A stretch of DNA of 64,000 nt from positions 1,450,108 through 1,514,107 of the forward strand of contig BCIK01000002.1 of NCBI GenBank assembly GCA_039545295.1. Reading direction: 5' to 3'. The notes beneath the pieces were generated by a model that was not told where the DNA came from, searched no databases, and saw only the letters and a list, made by a program, of their open reading frames with translations. Source of the DNA: Udeniomyces pyricola (lineage: Eukaryota > Basidiomycota > Tremellomycetes > Cystofilobasidiales > Mrakiaceae). Positions 1 to 12,102 of the stretch are shown one piece after another; the stretch's first letter is position 1, and the number at the start of each line of letters is the position of its first letter. The position numbers and the translations under genes are program-made.

Positions 1-94
1 TTTTTCCTGCTTTCCTTCTCCATACCATCGTCCAATCATCCCCGTTCGACTCCCCTGGAATCTCTCCCCCCCCCCTCCTCTCCTCCCCTTACAG

Positions 95-285
95 GCGTCC
101 TCCCCGCGCCCGGTACGGCTCTCCCATCTCAAGCCACCACGCCTAACTTCAATTTCACAAATACCTCTTTCGCCGCGAAGGGGGGAGGAGGTGGGTCCAA
201 CAGGAGGATACGACAAGGGAACGCAGGAGGAAGGTATGGGAGAGATTTACAAGAGGAAGGAGAAGATGAAGATAGGAGTGATTGA
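95..285 (+). CDS. 3' terminal exon of an unrecognised protein (5' part outside window)
   Basis: A frame runs from about base 95 to a TGA at 283-285 and encodes about 63 C-terminal residues. The end is Gly-rich and charged: NFNFTNTSF, then AAKGGGGGSNRR, then a Glu/Asp-rich finish ending EDEDRSD. The bases before 95 (CCCCTTACAG after a long pyrimidine tract) look like a 3' splice site, so I place the exon start there. The same frame stays open back to base 1, so the exon could begin outside the window. I do not recognise the family. The low-complexity, charged composition suggests a disordered tail. Confidence is moderate for coding and low for any function. Confidence 0.45.
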
Positions 286-310
286 TGGATGGATTGAGTG
301 ATTTTCAAAG

Positions 311-354
<44 letters not shown>

Positions 355-1079
355 ACATATACACACACATACACACGATAGGAAAAGACTGGAGAGACAG
401 AGTTACTATATACAACTACATATATGCATATTTTTTTGGTAGACTAGAAAAGAGGGTATGGACTCGATCTCCCGCGTCGCTTCAGCGAACGGTATGTATA
501 TCCGTATGACGTCTCGAACGAGCACGTAGGAAAAAAAAAAGGACGGTTGAGTCAAAACATATCTTACCGGGATTGCTAAAAGAAAAAGAAAAAAAAAAGG
601 TTTGAAAATGGGGTGGTATTTCCATCGTCCCCTGCAGACATGTATATATTCGTGAGATTCGTTTCGTCCTATGATATAAGCTACGCATGTATCGCCATCG
701 AGAGGACTTCGCGGGATCTCCCCATGATCGAAGTGAATACCATACCACACATACATACACACACACAGACACACAAATGACACTGCAGCTGGAATCCCGA
801 TCGTCAGTGGACATGCATGCATCATCTTCGAGCTTTCAAAGGCTTGATCATCATCGTCAAACCCTACCGTCTAGAAGAGTCAAGAAGAAAAAAAAGAAAG
901 AAGGAAGAAACAAGAACAGGAGGAACAGGGAGAGAGGAACAGGAGAAGAGAGATGAAACTAGAGTGAGATGAATGATCATGATAGACAAAAAACAAAGGG
1001 AGGTGAAAGAGGGGAGGGAAAGGGGGGGGGGGGNGGGGAGAACCGTAAGTGATAAAATTGATATGTAAGACGATTTTTT
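286..1079. other. Convergent intergenic region (3' flanks)
   Basis: This is the space between the stop of the plus-strand gene at 285 and the stop of SDHAF2 at 1080. It holds an (AC)n tract at 315-377, several A-rich runs and a poly-G run with an N at 1034. I see no gene or RNA gene in it. Confidence 0.6.
315..377. repeat. (AC)n microsatellite
   Basis: About 17 uninterrupted AC units at 315-348 are followed by interrupted ACAC/ACAT units to about 377. The tract lies just 3' of the stop codon at 283-285 and probably falls in that gene's 3' flank. Confidence 0.95.
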
Positions 1080-2231
1080 TTACTTGGACGAGTTCAGATC
1101 GGGCATCGCTCGGACGACTCGGCCTTCGTTCTTAGTGTGGATCCTCAGCCTAAGGAAGAGTGAGCCAACAAAAAAAAGAACATGGTAATGGAACGAGACA
1201 GGTGGGGGGAGGGCAAGAAGGTTAGTTTGGTTCTTGATGGTTGTTTAATGAGTTTGTGTCAAGGTTTGTCAAGGTTTTTCCTTTTCCTTTGCCTTCTCTT
1301 TTCTTCTTCCTCAAGAGGGGCAGGCCTTCAAAGAAAGAAACGAGAGACGGAGAGAGGCCAAAATTCCAGACAAAAAAAAAGAGAAAAAAAAAAAAAGAAA
1401 ACCGCAGCGAAACACCACCTCAAAGTTGAGGGAAAGAACGCACTTTTCGATGAGGGCCGAATCGACCCAACGGGGCGGGGGAGTCTTCTTGTTGGTGAGC
1501 CAGTAGTAGATGTCCCAATCGGGTTCGTCAAGCAACTTGATTCCAGAACGACAAAGGGGGAAAGGATGGATGAGAGAAGAGGTAGGGTGGTAAAAAAGGT
1601 AAGAGATGGTGGGATGAAAGGAAACAAGTGACGTAAGCGAATGTCGATTTTGGGGAGAACAGTTCATCAAGAAGAGAAAGCAGGATCCGGGTTGGGAGAT
1701 CGGGTAGTCAATCAAGAAGCTGACTGTGCCTATTCTCCCAGCTCCCTACATATCAAACCGTCAACCTCACGACGTATGCCGTGAGACTCGATGTTCGATC
1801 CCAACTAAAAGCTACCAGAGCAGAAAGAGAGAGCCACATGACACAAGAAGCGAGAAGTCGAATCTCTGATTCACCTTGTCAAACTCTCGGACCTCGTCCT
1901 CCTTCATCGAGCTCAAGTTCTCCCTAGCAAACGTCGCGAGGAGCAAGTCACCCTCGAGCATGCCACGCTTCCTCGTCTGGTAGACAAGTCGCTTCCGGGT
2001 CGTCTCAATGTCCTCGTACGATCGATCGAGAGGGGGGATTTCGAATGGCGTGTTGGCATCGACGGACTCGTTCGGCGTCGGGTGGTCGGCGGGAAGAGGC
2101 CAGGGGTCCTTGGGCGTTTGGGGAGGCTCGGACGAGGAGACTTGACGGTGCGAGACGGCCACCCGGGTCGCTGTCGAGGGGAGGGAAGTCAGACGACGGG
2201 TCGAGGGGAGGATGTTGCGGAGGAAGGACAT
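1080..2231 (-). CDS. SDHAF2: Succinate dehydrogenase assembly factor 2 (Sdh5/SDHAF2), mitochondrial
   Basis: Exons (minus): 2231-1875, 1535-1444, 1149-1080, giving 172 aa. The family promotes covalent FAD attachment to the flavoprotein subunit of succinate dehydrogenase in the mitochondrial matrix. The family signature [14 protein letters not shown] lies at about residues 89-102. It is followed by the second conserved block [15 protein letters not shown] in exon 2 and by the [13 protein letters not shown] end in exon 3. The first ~35 residues are Arg/Ser-rich with few acids, fitting a mitochondrial presequence. Donors are GTGAAT and GTGCGT. The start is the first ATG of the open frame. The gene is divergent from EF-1beta, and the 332 bp between the two ATGs contain a (GT)n tract just upstream of this start. 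Confidence 0.93.
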
Positions 2232-2232
2232 G

Positions 2233-2240
2233 GTGTGAGT

Positions 2241-2282
<42 letters not shown>

Positions 2283-2317
2283 GTGTGTGTGTATGTATGT
2301 GTGTGTGTGTGTGTGTA
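2233..2317. repeat. (GT)n microsatellite in the SDHAF2/EF-1beta divergent promoter
   Basis: About 85 bp of nearly pure GT units with a few GTAT interruptions begin 1 bp upstream of the SDHAF2 ATG. On the SDHAF2 strand this is a (CA)n leader, so it is either transcribed 5' UTR or core promoter. Confidence 0.95.
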
Positions 2318-2437
2318 TGAAGTCGATGGGCAGAAGGAGCTGGAACTGCTGCTGGTCACGGCCATCGATCGATCAGGCAAGGGACACCATCGTACACAAA
2401 GAAGGCTGAGTGGATTAGCCACGGGTGTGGGCATAGC

Positions 2438-2443
2438 TATAAA
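2438..2443 (+). promoter_or_regulatory. Possible TATA box of the EF-1beta gene
   Basis: TATAAA lies 120 bp upstream of the EF-1beta ATG and is followed by a CT-rich leader (about 2490-2562), as is common for highly expressed translation genes in fungi. The assignment rests on position and sequence only. Confidence 0.35.
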
Positions 2444-2562
2444 GCTGTGTCAGATGCCATCGACTGTTTCGCCTGTAGTTTTGTGGGTGTTCCCCTTCCC
2501 TCTCCCATCCCCTTTGCACTCTTTCTCCCTCTCTTTCCCTTCTCATCTCTCTATACATCAAC

Positions 2563-4486
2563 ATGGCTTTCTCTGGTACGATTATCTCTGCCATCTTTTG
2601 GTCTCATGCTCATCTCTATTCTGACTTGTCGTCCCTTGAACTAACCATCCGTCCGCTCTATCTATTCTTGATTGGCCCGTCTTCTTTTTCTCTCCCGTCC
2701 TGTCTCCCCTCCTCTCCCTCTTTCGCGCTTCCGTGCCATCTTTAGACCTTAAGCAGCTCGAGGAGCACCTCGCTACCCGATCTTACATCGAGGGGTTAGT
2801 CCTCATCCCCTACCGTTCCCGTGTTGCCCACTTGCGTCTATACGATCAGTCCCGACTCGCCGGCGAGCAAACGCATACCCAAGCGGGAGCCTGAACGAGA
2901 GGAGGGAAAGCGAGAAAGAGGCGTTTGCTGGCGACTTCTCGCTTTCTCTTTCTTTGCCTCGCCTGCTTTTCGCTCCTCGTTACATGCCTCGGCCGCTTCG
3001 CTTGACCCTTTGTCTTGCACCACACAAGCACCCAGCTTGTCATCCACACATCCATTACATCCTCAGCTCGCGTCTCAACCCGAGACGCGTCCTTGCTTGG
3101 GGCTTTTTTTCCCCAAGCCACTTCTTCCCTCATCCTTTTCTCCCTCTCCTATCCTCCCCCCTCCCCCCCGCCCTATGCAGCTGCGTGATGAGTTTGCTTT
3201 GGTCCGTGTTTCCGAGAAGAGGCGTAAGACCCCTCGACGACAGTGAAGACAACATATATCAAAGCTTCTGATGCTATCCCCTCTTCCTAACACCTGAACT
3301 CAACATCTATCGGCAATCTCATAACAACCAAAAAAAAAAAAAAAAAAAAAAAAGACAGCCCACAGCCTGCTCGACTTTGGGACTTTGTCCATTAAAGAAC
3401 GTGGTTGACTGACGCTGCTCTTTGTTTGGTTTATCCTCGCTCCTCTTCCTCTTTGACTCGATGCGATGCATTAGATTCGCTCCTTCGCAGGCCGACGCCG
3501 GTGTCTTTGAGGCCGTCAAGTGTGAGTGCACCCGTTCCCCCTACTTGATTTTCGTCTTTCTATACCTTGTTCGCTACCACTCGGACACTATCACTGACGC
3601 TCTCGTTTCACGTCTCTTGTGTGTGCGCCATCTTGATTGTGTGTTTGTTCAGCCGCCCCTTCGGCTTCCGAGTACCCCCACGTTGCCCGATGGTACTCTC
3701 ACATCCAGACTTGGGAGTCTGAGTTCAAGACTGTTCGTCCACCTTTCGCCTCCTCGTTCCTCCTATTCCACTCGCGTTTTAAATCATCTAACTCTCCCTA
3801 TCCCTTCCATCCCTGACTTTTGTGTAATTTCTGCTCTTCTCGGACGTTCATTAGCTCCCTGGAGATGCCTCCGCTGCCTCCTCCCTCTTCGGTGGAGCTT
3901 CCGCTTCCGCCCCGGCCGCTGCCGAGGAGGAGGACGATGATGACATTGATCTCTTCGGCTCGGACGACGAGGAGGAGGACGCCGAGAGGGAGCGAGTCAA
4001 GGCCGAGCGAGTCGCCGCTTACAACGAGAAGAAGGTACGTTTTGGTCATCTGCCCCCCTCTCCCCCTTCCCATCCCTTCCTCCCTCCGCTACTGCGTCTT
4101 TTCCTTCCTCTTTGAAATCAGATTAGGAAGGATTATCAGAGAATGTCGTTTTGTTGACGTGTCTGTCGTCGTTTTATTTTTGTTTTTATTACGATTAGGC
4201 CGCTAAGGGTCCCGCTGCCGTTGGCAAGTCCGTCGTCACCCTTGATGTCAAGCCTTGGGACGACGAGACCGACATGGCCGAGCTCGAGAAGTCCGTGAGG
4301 TCCATCGAGCACGATGGGCTTGTTTGGGGTGCTTCCACCCTCGTCGCCATCGGTTACGGTGTCAAGAAGCTCCAGATCACCCTCGTTATCACCGACGACG
4401 TCTCGCTCGACCAGATCCAGGAGGAGTGCTCCGAGTTTGAGGACTACGTTCAGTCGACTGACGTCCTTGCCATGCAGAAGCTTTAA
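2563..4486 (+). CDS. EFB1: Translation elongation factor 1-beta (eEF1B alpha), guanine nucleotide exchange factor
   Basis: Exons: 2563-2575, 2746-2794, 3475-3521, 3653-3732, 3855-4034, 4199-4486, giving 218 aa. The protein exchanges GDP for GTP on eEF1A during translation elongation. The N-terminal GST-C-like domain is visible in exons 1-4 (SYIEGFAPSQAD, then the HVARWYSHI block). An acidic linker follows ([19 protein letters not shown]), and exon 6 carries the exchange domain with [30 protein letters not shown] and the conserved end VLAMQKL. Length and domain order match the family. Exon 1 has only 13 coding bases. Donors include GTTAGT and GTTCGT. The gene is transcribed divergently from SDHAF2. 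Confidence 0.97.
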
Positions 4487-6578
4487 GTCGAGAAACGCAC
4501 AATGTGATTGATGTGGATGACATTTTTTGTAGACACGTAGCAATTTAGACTGTCCGAAGCGTGAAAGACTTTGCAAGTACAGGGCTTCCTCACCAAACGA
4601 CGTCCTTCACCAAGTGCCTTTTTCTCCATTCATCATCTTTCTTATTATCAAACAACAACTTTCAAAGTACTTATAGAGCTCTAACATCAGCCGCAAGTGT
4701 CTGTCATGATAAAATTGGAATCCCTGCGTCCCTGATCTGATGATTAACGAATCAGACCCTCCAAAAAAAAAAAGCCGCTCTTGTGCTCCGCTGTCGTCGC
4801 CATCTTCGCCTTTAGACTTATCTAAAACACACACAGTCATGACTAGAGAGCTTTTAGAATGAACTTTGGATCTTCAGGAGGTAGAGAGGGTGGCTGGTAA
4901 TTCACTCCGAATCATATGGTTTGAGGGGGCGAAGGAAGAAAAGTCAGTCGCCGCGCGGGCGTTTGGGAGCGGTCGTTTGGCACTTATGAAGGATGAGCTC
5001 ACAAGGGGGCCAACCACGTCAACAGCGCAACAGATCAAATATGACTCCAAAGCAACACTGGCTGCCATTTTTCATAAGCTATCGAGGAGATCTATGAAGA
5101 GTTTGAGATGAAAATGTCAAAAACTGGGAGAGTGGTGAATCGTTGAAAGATTGTCCGTCGTTTGGTGAGGAGCTCTGTGTAGGCGAAGAAACCTCAATCC
5201 GAGCTGCACGAAGCAAGAACCACTTATATCCGCGCGCCTTGCCTTGATACGTTCTGGCCTTTCGTTTTTCTCTCACACAGTTAAAAGAGCCTGGCCAGCC
5301 TGCGGATGAGCCCCGCACACGCTAGCTTCGGTCTCGATCTCTGGTGAGGCCTATCGATATTAACCAGACACGGAGAATGAAAGAGCATCAAACTCGGAGC
5401 TACATATTGGTGAAGGACCCTTGATACACCCGATAATGTATATAAACAAATGTAACAGAATCGCCCCTATAATTAATCCCTTCAATTTGATTCCTTCCTT
5501 AAAGTATGGTCGCGGCGCGCGTGATGTTCCTCTCGAAATCTCCATTCTCTGCATACGTACGGTTCGCTTTAACCCCCTTGACAAGATCCATCAACTGAAT
5601 CCAGGTTGGATTTATCCCTCGACTAGGCTTCTTCCGCAATCCCCTCTCACTGAGACCGGCCGGCACCAGTCCAGCGTGTGCTCCAACGTCACCCCACCCA
5701 TCACCTTGGCCACTTCCAACAACAACAGCATCATCATCAACACAGCGTTTATTTCCGGACGCGACGTCCTATCGTTTCCTACGTACAGCGCAGCTGCGGG
5801 TCAGCAGCAGCAGAAGCACAGCAGCTTGTCATCGAGCAACCACATTACCCACTGATCGCATCATCATCGACTACTTTCCTACTCTTCGCTCACCAAGTTA
5901 CTGAGCAACGTACACCTTCCACAGCCGACTTTACCATTCGCATCACTCGACTGGTTTAACGCTCAATCAGCCCCTTTTGACTCCAGTCGGCTTAGCTCCT
6001 CCCCCCCCCCTTAAACGTGATCGCTGCCAGCGGGTGCGCGCGCTCCCTCTCTCCGTGCTTCAAGAGTCCCATTCGCAAAACAACCAGTCCTTAGTCAATC
6101 CAGTACGTCCGTTCTCAGTCGCGTAGACGCTTCCGGCGCGCAAAGGCGAGCAAGACGTACCATCGTATATGGATCATCGCTTTCGGTTCCGAACACCCCC
6201 TTTGGATACTTTTATGCAGAACTAGAGTACACAGACTGATATTGATCGATTGCTCTGCTTTGGGCGTTGTTGCTTTACTTGCTTGGTCGATTGGTTGGTA
6301 GACAGGCGCACGACAGCCAGCCCGGTTTTCTTGGGAACTAATTGCAGCTGGGGTTATCAGTCCACCTATCGATATATACACAAACGCGTCAATCAGCTTG
6401 TCCCTTGCTCAAGCTTCCATCCAATTCAATTCCAAGCCCAACCTACTTAACTCCACTCTCTCTCCCCCCCCCCCCCCAAATCCAATCGGCGCATCCAGCT
6501 CCGCTCACGCTTTTTTACACTCATTCTTGTATACCCAGCGGGATTGATCAGCTCATCACACATCGACATTGATCCATC
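4487..6578. other. Intergenic region between EF-1beta and the DUF300 gene
   Basis: About 2.1 kb lies between the EF-1beta stop and the DUF300 start. Short open frames occur, for example plus strand about 5678-5959 with His/Gln runs, but none has a family motif, codon pattern or splice context I can support. A poly-C run sits at about 6467-6477 in the probable leader of the DUF300 gene. No tRNA or rRNA was recognised. Confidence 0.5.
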
Positions 6579-9500
6579 ATGGGCTTGACTTCGACGACCT
6601 GCGCCGACACCAACACCGCTAAGGCCTCTCAAGATAAATTCTGGAGCTTTGTAGGTTTTTTTCTTCTTTTTTTTGTTTTTTTTTTCTCTTCTCTCTCTTG
6701 TATATCGATCGTGTGAGAGTCAAGTCTTGTTTTGAGTGATGGAGATGGCTGGATGAATGGAACGAGGGAATCCAAGGAGTCGCACACGTTGGTTCAATCA
6801 GTTTGGACCAGCTTCCCTTCTGCACTTCCCTCTCGACCTCGACTCCCCTTCTTTTACCGCGTGCTTCATTCTTCAGCCAACGGAACCCTTCTGATCACAA
6901 AAATCTTCGCCACCCTCTTCACTATCGACTTCTACTGATCGTTTACTCAGGAAAACGTCCATTGGACAGCCCACAAGATCGGATGGTCCATCGCCGGAGG
7001 CTGCGCAGCGCTCGTACGTACTTGCTTGATACAGACCTGTGGATTCGCCCTTTTTTTTTTTCTTGGAGGAGGGGAGGAAGGGAGGGAGGAGGAGCTAGCC
7101 GATGATGACGCTGGTTACTCTCGTTAGCTTCTTGTGATCGAGAACTGAAAAGCTTGTTGCCGTTTCTTCATCTCAAACTATTCACTAATTATTTACTGCT
7201 CATCGCATTTTGATGTTCCTCCTTGGGGTCGGGTCTTATGACTGGGATGAATGTGTATGGATAGACGTGCATTATCGCGGCTGTATCGATTACGATGCAT
7301 GCGGTGAATTATCAACGACCGAGAGAACAAAGACAGGTCCGTGGTCTATGTCGTTTTTTTTTTTTTTTTTCTTTCTTTTTTTTTCTTCGTCGTTCTTTTC
7401 TTCTCATCGGTACACAGGGAGTGAGAAGAGGGTAGGGTCGAGAAAGCTGCCTAACAAAGACGATTCTTAGCTTATTCGCCCTGATCGTTCTCTTTTTCTC
7501 TTCTCTTTCTGCTTCTTTTCCTTCAAAACTCTCGCTCGACATAACGGGGATGCTTCAGATCATTCGCATCATGCTTATGCCAGTGGTTTATGGGGTCATC
7601 TCGTAAGCATATCTTTATAGCTCACCTTTGTTCTCTATCTCTCACTGAGGATTCTTCCTCGAGACTTTGAAAACATGCGTGCTACCGCAACGTTGTAGGG
7701 CCCCATTAGGACACATCCGCAGTCGATTCTCGCCCTCCCCCCCCTAATCTTTTCTCCGCCCGATTTCAGCAACCCAATAATGAACCATTTTCTCCATCTT
7801 CATCTCTTCTTTCTTCTTCTCCCTTTCTTTTAATAACCCTCAGGTTCTTTTCCTACCGCTACTACACGGAATACACCTACTACGAACTTGCTCAAACGGC
7901 GTACGAAGGGTTGACGCTTGGGGCGTTCCTCCTTTTACTGGTGGAGTATGTGTCGAGGAGCGCGACGAGGAGCGATATCAAGTTGGCGATGGAGAGAAAG
8001 GAGAAGATGGGGTTGCCGGGGACGGTGAGTTTCGATTTTTTTTTTAATATGTGTTTTCGGGATGGAAGGATCGAGAGAGGTAGATGGACGAGTTCAAGGA
8101 TCATACAGATCAGAATGGGAGCGCGAGAGAGGGGAAATAGAGGGGGGAATGGGAGTTACTGATGAAGCGATGGATTGAGCTGACTAAATCTCTTTGATAC
8201 TCTCTTCACTTTGTTCGTGATGGACGTCGCTGGTATTGGTGATGGATGGGGTTTGTTCGACGTGATAGTTTGGATTGATCCGGTTCCGAGCGAGTAAACC
8301 TTACTTTCTACACACCCTCAGTCAGTCTGTTTCTCTCTTTCTTATCTTCGTTCCCCTTTTTTTTCTAGTTGCAAATACAGTGAATGTGCCCCAACTCACC
8401 GATCTTGTACCTCTTAACTCTGACATGACTCACTTCTTCTCATTCCATCGACCGTGCTTCATCCCTCTCTCTCCTTTGCCCCTTCCGGTTTGCGTTCTTT
8501 CTAGAATGGAGTGTTTTGCAATACTGCATCTTCCGACCGCTCCTTTCCCTCATTGGAGTGATCTGTGAAGCATTCGGGAAACTCTGTCCTGTAAGCTTTT
8601 TTTTTTTCGTTGTTGACGATTGAATACCTTTTGGAAACGCTTGTGTGCAACTTTGCGGCCCAGTTGAGATGCTCACACCTTCTTTCTCCCTCCCTCCTCT
8701 TCTCCACCCTTTTCATCGCCTTCTCTCACCTCTCACAATCATTATCATAATAATAATGAAAACAGGACCAGTACTCCATCTACTTTGCCGAGCTCTATCT
8801 CGCGGCGTTTGACTTTGTCGTCATCTCCGTCGCGCTCGCGGGGCTCTACACGTTCTATGCGCTGTCAAAGGACGAGTTGAAAGGGAAACAGCCGTTGTCA
8901 AAGTGAGTGAGCTACATCATTCTCTTGGTTGAGCTGTTCCCGCGTTGGGAGAGGATCTTGTTTGGAAGTGGAGAGGAGGCAAGGGAAGTGGTCGGGGATT
9001 GGCGTGGAGATTTCTCCGAAACGATTCTGATCTTGATCAAATCACCTCTGTAAATATACGTTCTTGCTTATGCTCCCCCCCCCCCCCNCTCTTCCCCTTT
9101 CCTCGGTTTTTCTTTCGCCCCTCATCTTCTTCCTGGTGTATGCACGACTTCTACTCTAGGTTCCTCGCGATCAAGATGATTGTCTTTTTCACCTTCTACC
9201 AATCTTTCGTCTTTTCGGTTCTTGAAGAATACAAGTTCGGTTTCTTCTCGATCCGCTGTTCGACAATCCATCTTCTCTTGCCTAAAAAAAAAAGACTGAA
9301 CCTCCTCTGCTTCTTTCTCTCCTTCCTCTTTCAGCGTTATCCGCGCGACGGAATTCTGGTCAGCGACCAACGTCGCCGACGGTCTCAACTCACTCTGCAT
9401 CTGTATCGAAATGGTCTTCTTTTCCATCTGGATGGCCCTCGCATTTCCGGCGACGGAATACAAGTCGTTGACGTTGAGACCGAGGACGGTTGGGAATTGG

Positions 9501-10078
9501 GCGAGGGCCGTGTGGGACGCGGCGGTGTTAGATGATATTGCGAGGGAGATTTGGTATTCATTGTATGTCTTGGCTCTCTTTCTCTCTCTCTCTCTTTCTC
9601 ACCATAGGTTGTGTCTGGATTTGGTGTTGGCTGCGGATGAGACGGATCAAGAGAACAAGTGGCGAAGGACGGGAAGAAGGGCAGAATCCAGAAAGCTTTT
9701 ATAGGAGTTTCAGAAAGAAAAACCCCATGTCAATAGACAAGACTGCTTTCTAACTTTTTTCTTTCTTTTTTTTTCTCTTTCTTTTCTTATATTCTTTCCT
9801 TGTCTCCCTTCCTTCCTTGGTTTGGATCACGCTCAGCATGTTCTTTTGGGATTACGCTCGAGGCAAGCCTGGGACTCATTCGAGGGACTTTAAATCGTTT
9901 GATCATCGGCTCGAGGTGGCGTACGTATTACACACGTCGTTTGGTTCAGTTGTGACCTTCATGCTGGTTTTTTTTTTTTTTTTAGACTAAGCCAATCGGA
10001 TCTGTTTCCTTCTTCTTTTTCTCTATCTTTTCTTCCTTCCTCCTGACCTTCCACTTTATGTCGACCCCCCCCCCCCCC

Positions 10079-10131
<53 letters not shown>

Positions 10132-10137
10132 CCCATC

Positions 10138-10174
<37 letters not shown>

Positions 10175-10905
10175 CCTCCCCCCCCCCCCTCCCACCTTTT
10201 TTTTCCCCCCCCCCCCCCCCCGATTTTTTTTTAAAATCTGGATTAGGTTTGGAGCGACGCCTAGTACGACCGATCTCCCTCTCTCATCCTCTGCCGCGAC
10301 GACTTCTCAAAGCGATCCTCACTACGCCACCCGACCTTTCTCTTCGTCATCCTCTTGCTCTCCTCCTTCGCCTCGTGAGAAAGCCCTGACGGAGACGTAT
10401 CAACATCCCGCGTCGGTCGCGTGTCGATCGAGTTTACTCCCACCGCATTCGTATTCGTATTCGCAGGCGCAGACGCAGGCGCCTGATGATGTCCTAACTG
10501 ACGAAAACGTCGCTAGCCGAGGAGTCATCTCCAACATCCAAACGAGGGACGTCGTACGAGTTGACAACGACGGATTCGAGGCGGCTGATCGTGGTAGTAG
10601 ATCAGCTGGAATGGCCGTCGATCCTCAAGTCAAGCCAGGCGAGTATTATCGTCATCCCATTCGAGTCGATGGGTATGATCAGAGGAGGAGTTTGGAGGAT
10701 TATCATGCAGGAAGACAGCTTATGAGTGGGAATCTGAGTAGACAAAAGGGAGAAAGTGGTGGTGGTTATGGTGGAGCTAATGGACGTCTGGACGGAGTCC
10801 TGTCTGGAGGAAGGTTGGAGAGGAAAGATCTGGAGATGGGGGGTCAGGAGGGTGTTCGTCGAGGTGGACGGGAAATTGTCGATGTGGGTTGTGAAGGGGG
10901 TTATC

Positions 10906-10941
<36 letters not shown>

Positions 10942-10976
10942 ATGCTCGGACGGGTCGTGATCCTGGTAGAAGCTAG
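6579..10976 (+). CDS. DUF300/TMEM184 (organic solute transporter alpha-like) multi-pass membrane protein
   Basis: Exons: 6579-6650, 6951-7013, 7265-7336, 7559-7602, 7844-8024, 8269-8320, 8505-8590, 8766-8902, 9160-9234, 9335-9562, 9837-9920, 10247-10976, giving 607 aa. The family (TMEM184, plant LAZ1, Ost-alpha) has about seven membrane segments. Its biochemical role in fungi is unsettled, with links to vacuolar and endomembrane functions. Family hallmarks are IIRIMLMPVVYGVIS, KWSVLQYCIFRPLLSLIG, FLAIKMIVFFTFYQSF and TNVADGLNSLCICIEM. After the last membrane segment comes a long soluble tail (about 240 residues, exon 12), rich in Ser, Gly and Arg with 12 consecutive Gln near the end. Intron 11 (9921-10246) is dominated by poly-C and poly-T runs. 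The exon 9 end (donor GTTCGG) is the least certain junction. Confidence 0.9.
10065..10229 (+). repeat. Poly-C/poly-T tracts in intron 11 of the DUF300 gene
   Basis: Runs of C and T of more than 20 bases each alternate through most of the 3' half of this intron, ending shortly before the acceptor GGATTAG at 10246. Run lengths are likely to be inexact in the assembly. Confidence 0.85.
10905..10940 (+). repeat. (CAA)12 repeat coding for polyglutamine
   Basis: Twelve perfect CAA codons lie in frame near the C-terminus of the DUF300 protein and encode 12 Gln. Confidence 0.95.
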
Positions 10977-12102
10977 CTAGAGAAGGAACGGTAGAAAAGG
11001 AAGGGGGGGGGGGGGGATCAGAGCTCCGCCGAATTGGAGATCACACTGATCAAGTCAGGAGTGGGTCTGAACGACGCCGGGCGTACGTTCGAATATATAT
11101 TTAGATACATATACATATACATACACATGCTATCACGCGGCGTGAACAAATCAAAACGTATGCGTGGGCTGGTGATGGGAACATGGAATTCAGATCGACG
11201 TTATAAAAAAAATTAAAAATTCTAGACTCGAATTTCTACCTTCTTGATTTTGATTGATTAGCTTTGTAGGTTACCTTTTTCCTTTTCCTTTGCGGAAAAG
11301 AAACGACAGAGACAGAGACAGAGACAGAGACAAAGAGGCAAAGAGAATAGTTTGGGAGGAGTTGTATGGATTGCATGCCAGGCAAACGTCATCGATCGGG
11401 TTGCAAGGATCAAGGAGATGGATTCGATTGGATTCGATTGGGATGGCAAAAAAAAGATAGTTCAATGGATGGCAGATGGACGTTCCAACTCAATATTCGT
11501 CGGCAGTACTACTCAAGAATCGGAGTCGTTTGTCGCTAGCACGCACGCTTACATGCATACATACACATGGAGTCGAGCGAAGGAAGGAAAAAAAAAAGAA
11601 GGATTCCCATGGGATGTTAGAAGGAGAAAAAAAAAGGGGAAAGCAAAGAAAGTGGGAAAGAGAAAGTGGAAGAGAGAAAGGAGACGGGGGGGGGGGGGGG
11701 GGGGATAAAAAGAAGATGTATAGGCTACAGCCGAGAGAAAAGAGAGATACGATGGAGTCGGACGGAGCAAGAGCCCGAGGGGTAAAAGAAACAAACAAAC
11801 AAAAGATAGAGAAAGAAAAAGAAAAGAAAAGGAGCAGCAGCAAGAGTGAACGACGAGATGAAGGAATGGGGTAGTCTCGATAGGGATAAGCGGAATAAAA
11901 GAAAAAGGGAAAGTGAGTGTGAAGTGAAAGACGGGAAGAAGAAACAGAAGCGATGAAGTAGAGAGAAAGAGAGAAGAGAGAGAAAGAGAGAGGGAGGAAA
12001 AGGAAAAAGATGCGTTTGGGCCGTGCGTCTTTTTTTTTTTTGTGAACTTGTTTGTTTGGATGCCGTTTTGAAGGGGAGGATATGGAAAGGAATGAGAGGT
12101 TT
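10977..12102. other. Convergent intergenic region
   Basis: About 1.1 kb lies between the stops of the DUF300 gene (plus) and the ferric reductase gene (minus). It is purine-rich on the plus strand, with GACAGA repeats at about 11308-11330, a poly-G run at 11686-11704 and GA-rich DNA at 11960-12000. No gene was recognised. Confidence 0.6.

Noticed and set aside
5421..5959. Overlapping plus-strand frames with His/Gln runs
   Set aside because: Repeat-driven (CAA/CAT) sequence with no motif, in the promoter region of the DUF300 gene.
9959..10195. Minus-strand Lys/Gly-rich open frame
   Set aside because: It is a translation of the poly-C/poly-T tracts in a DUF300 intron. No real protein composition.
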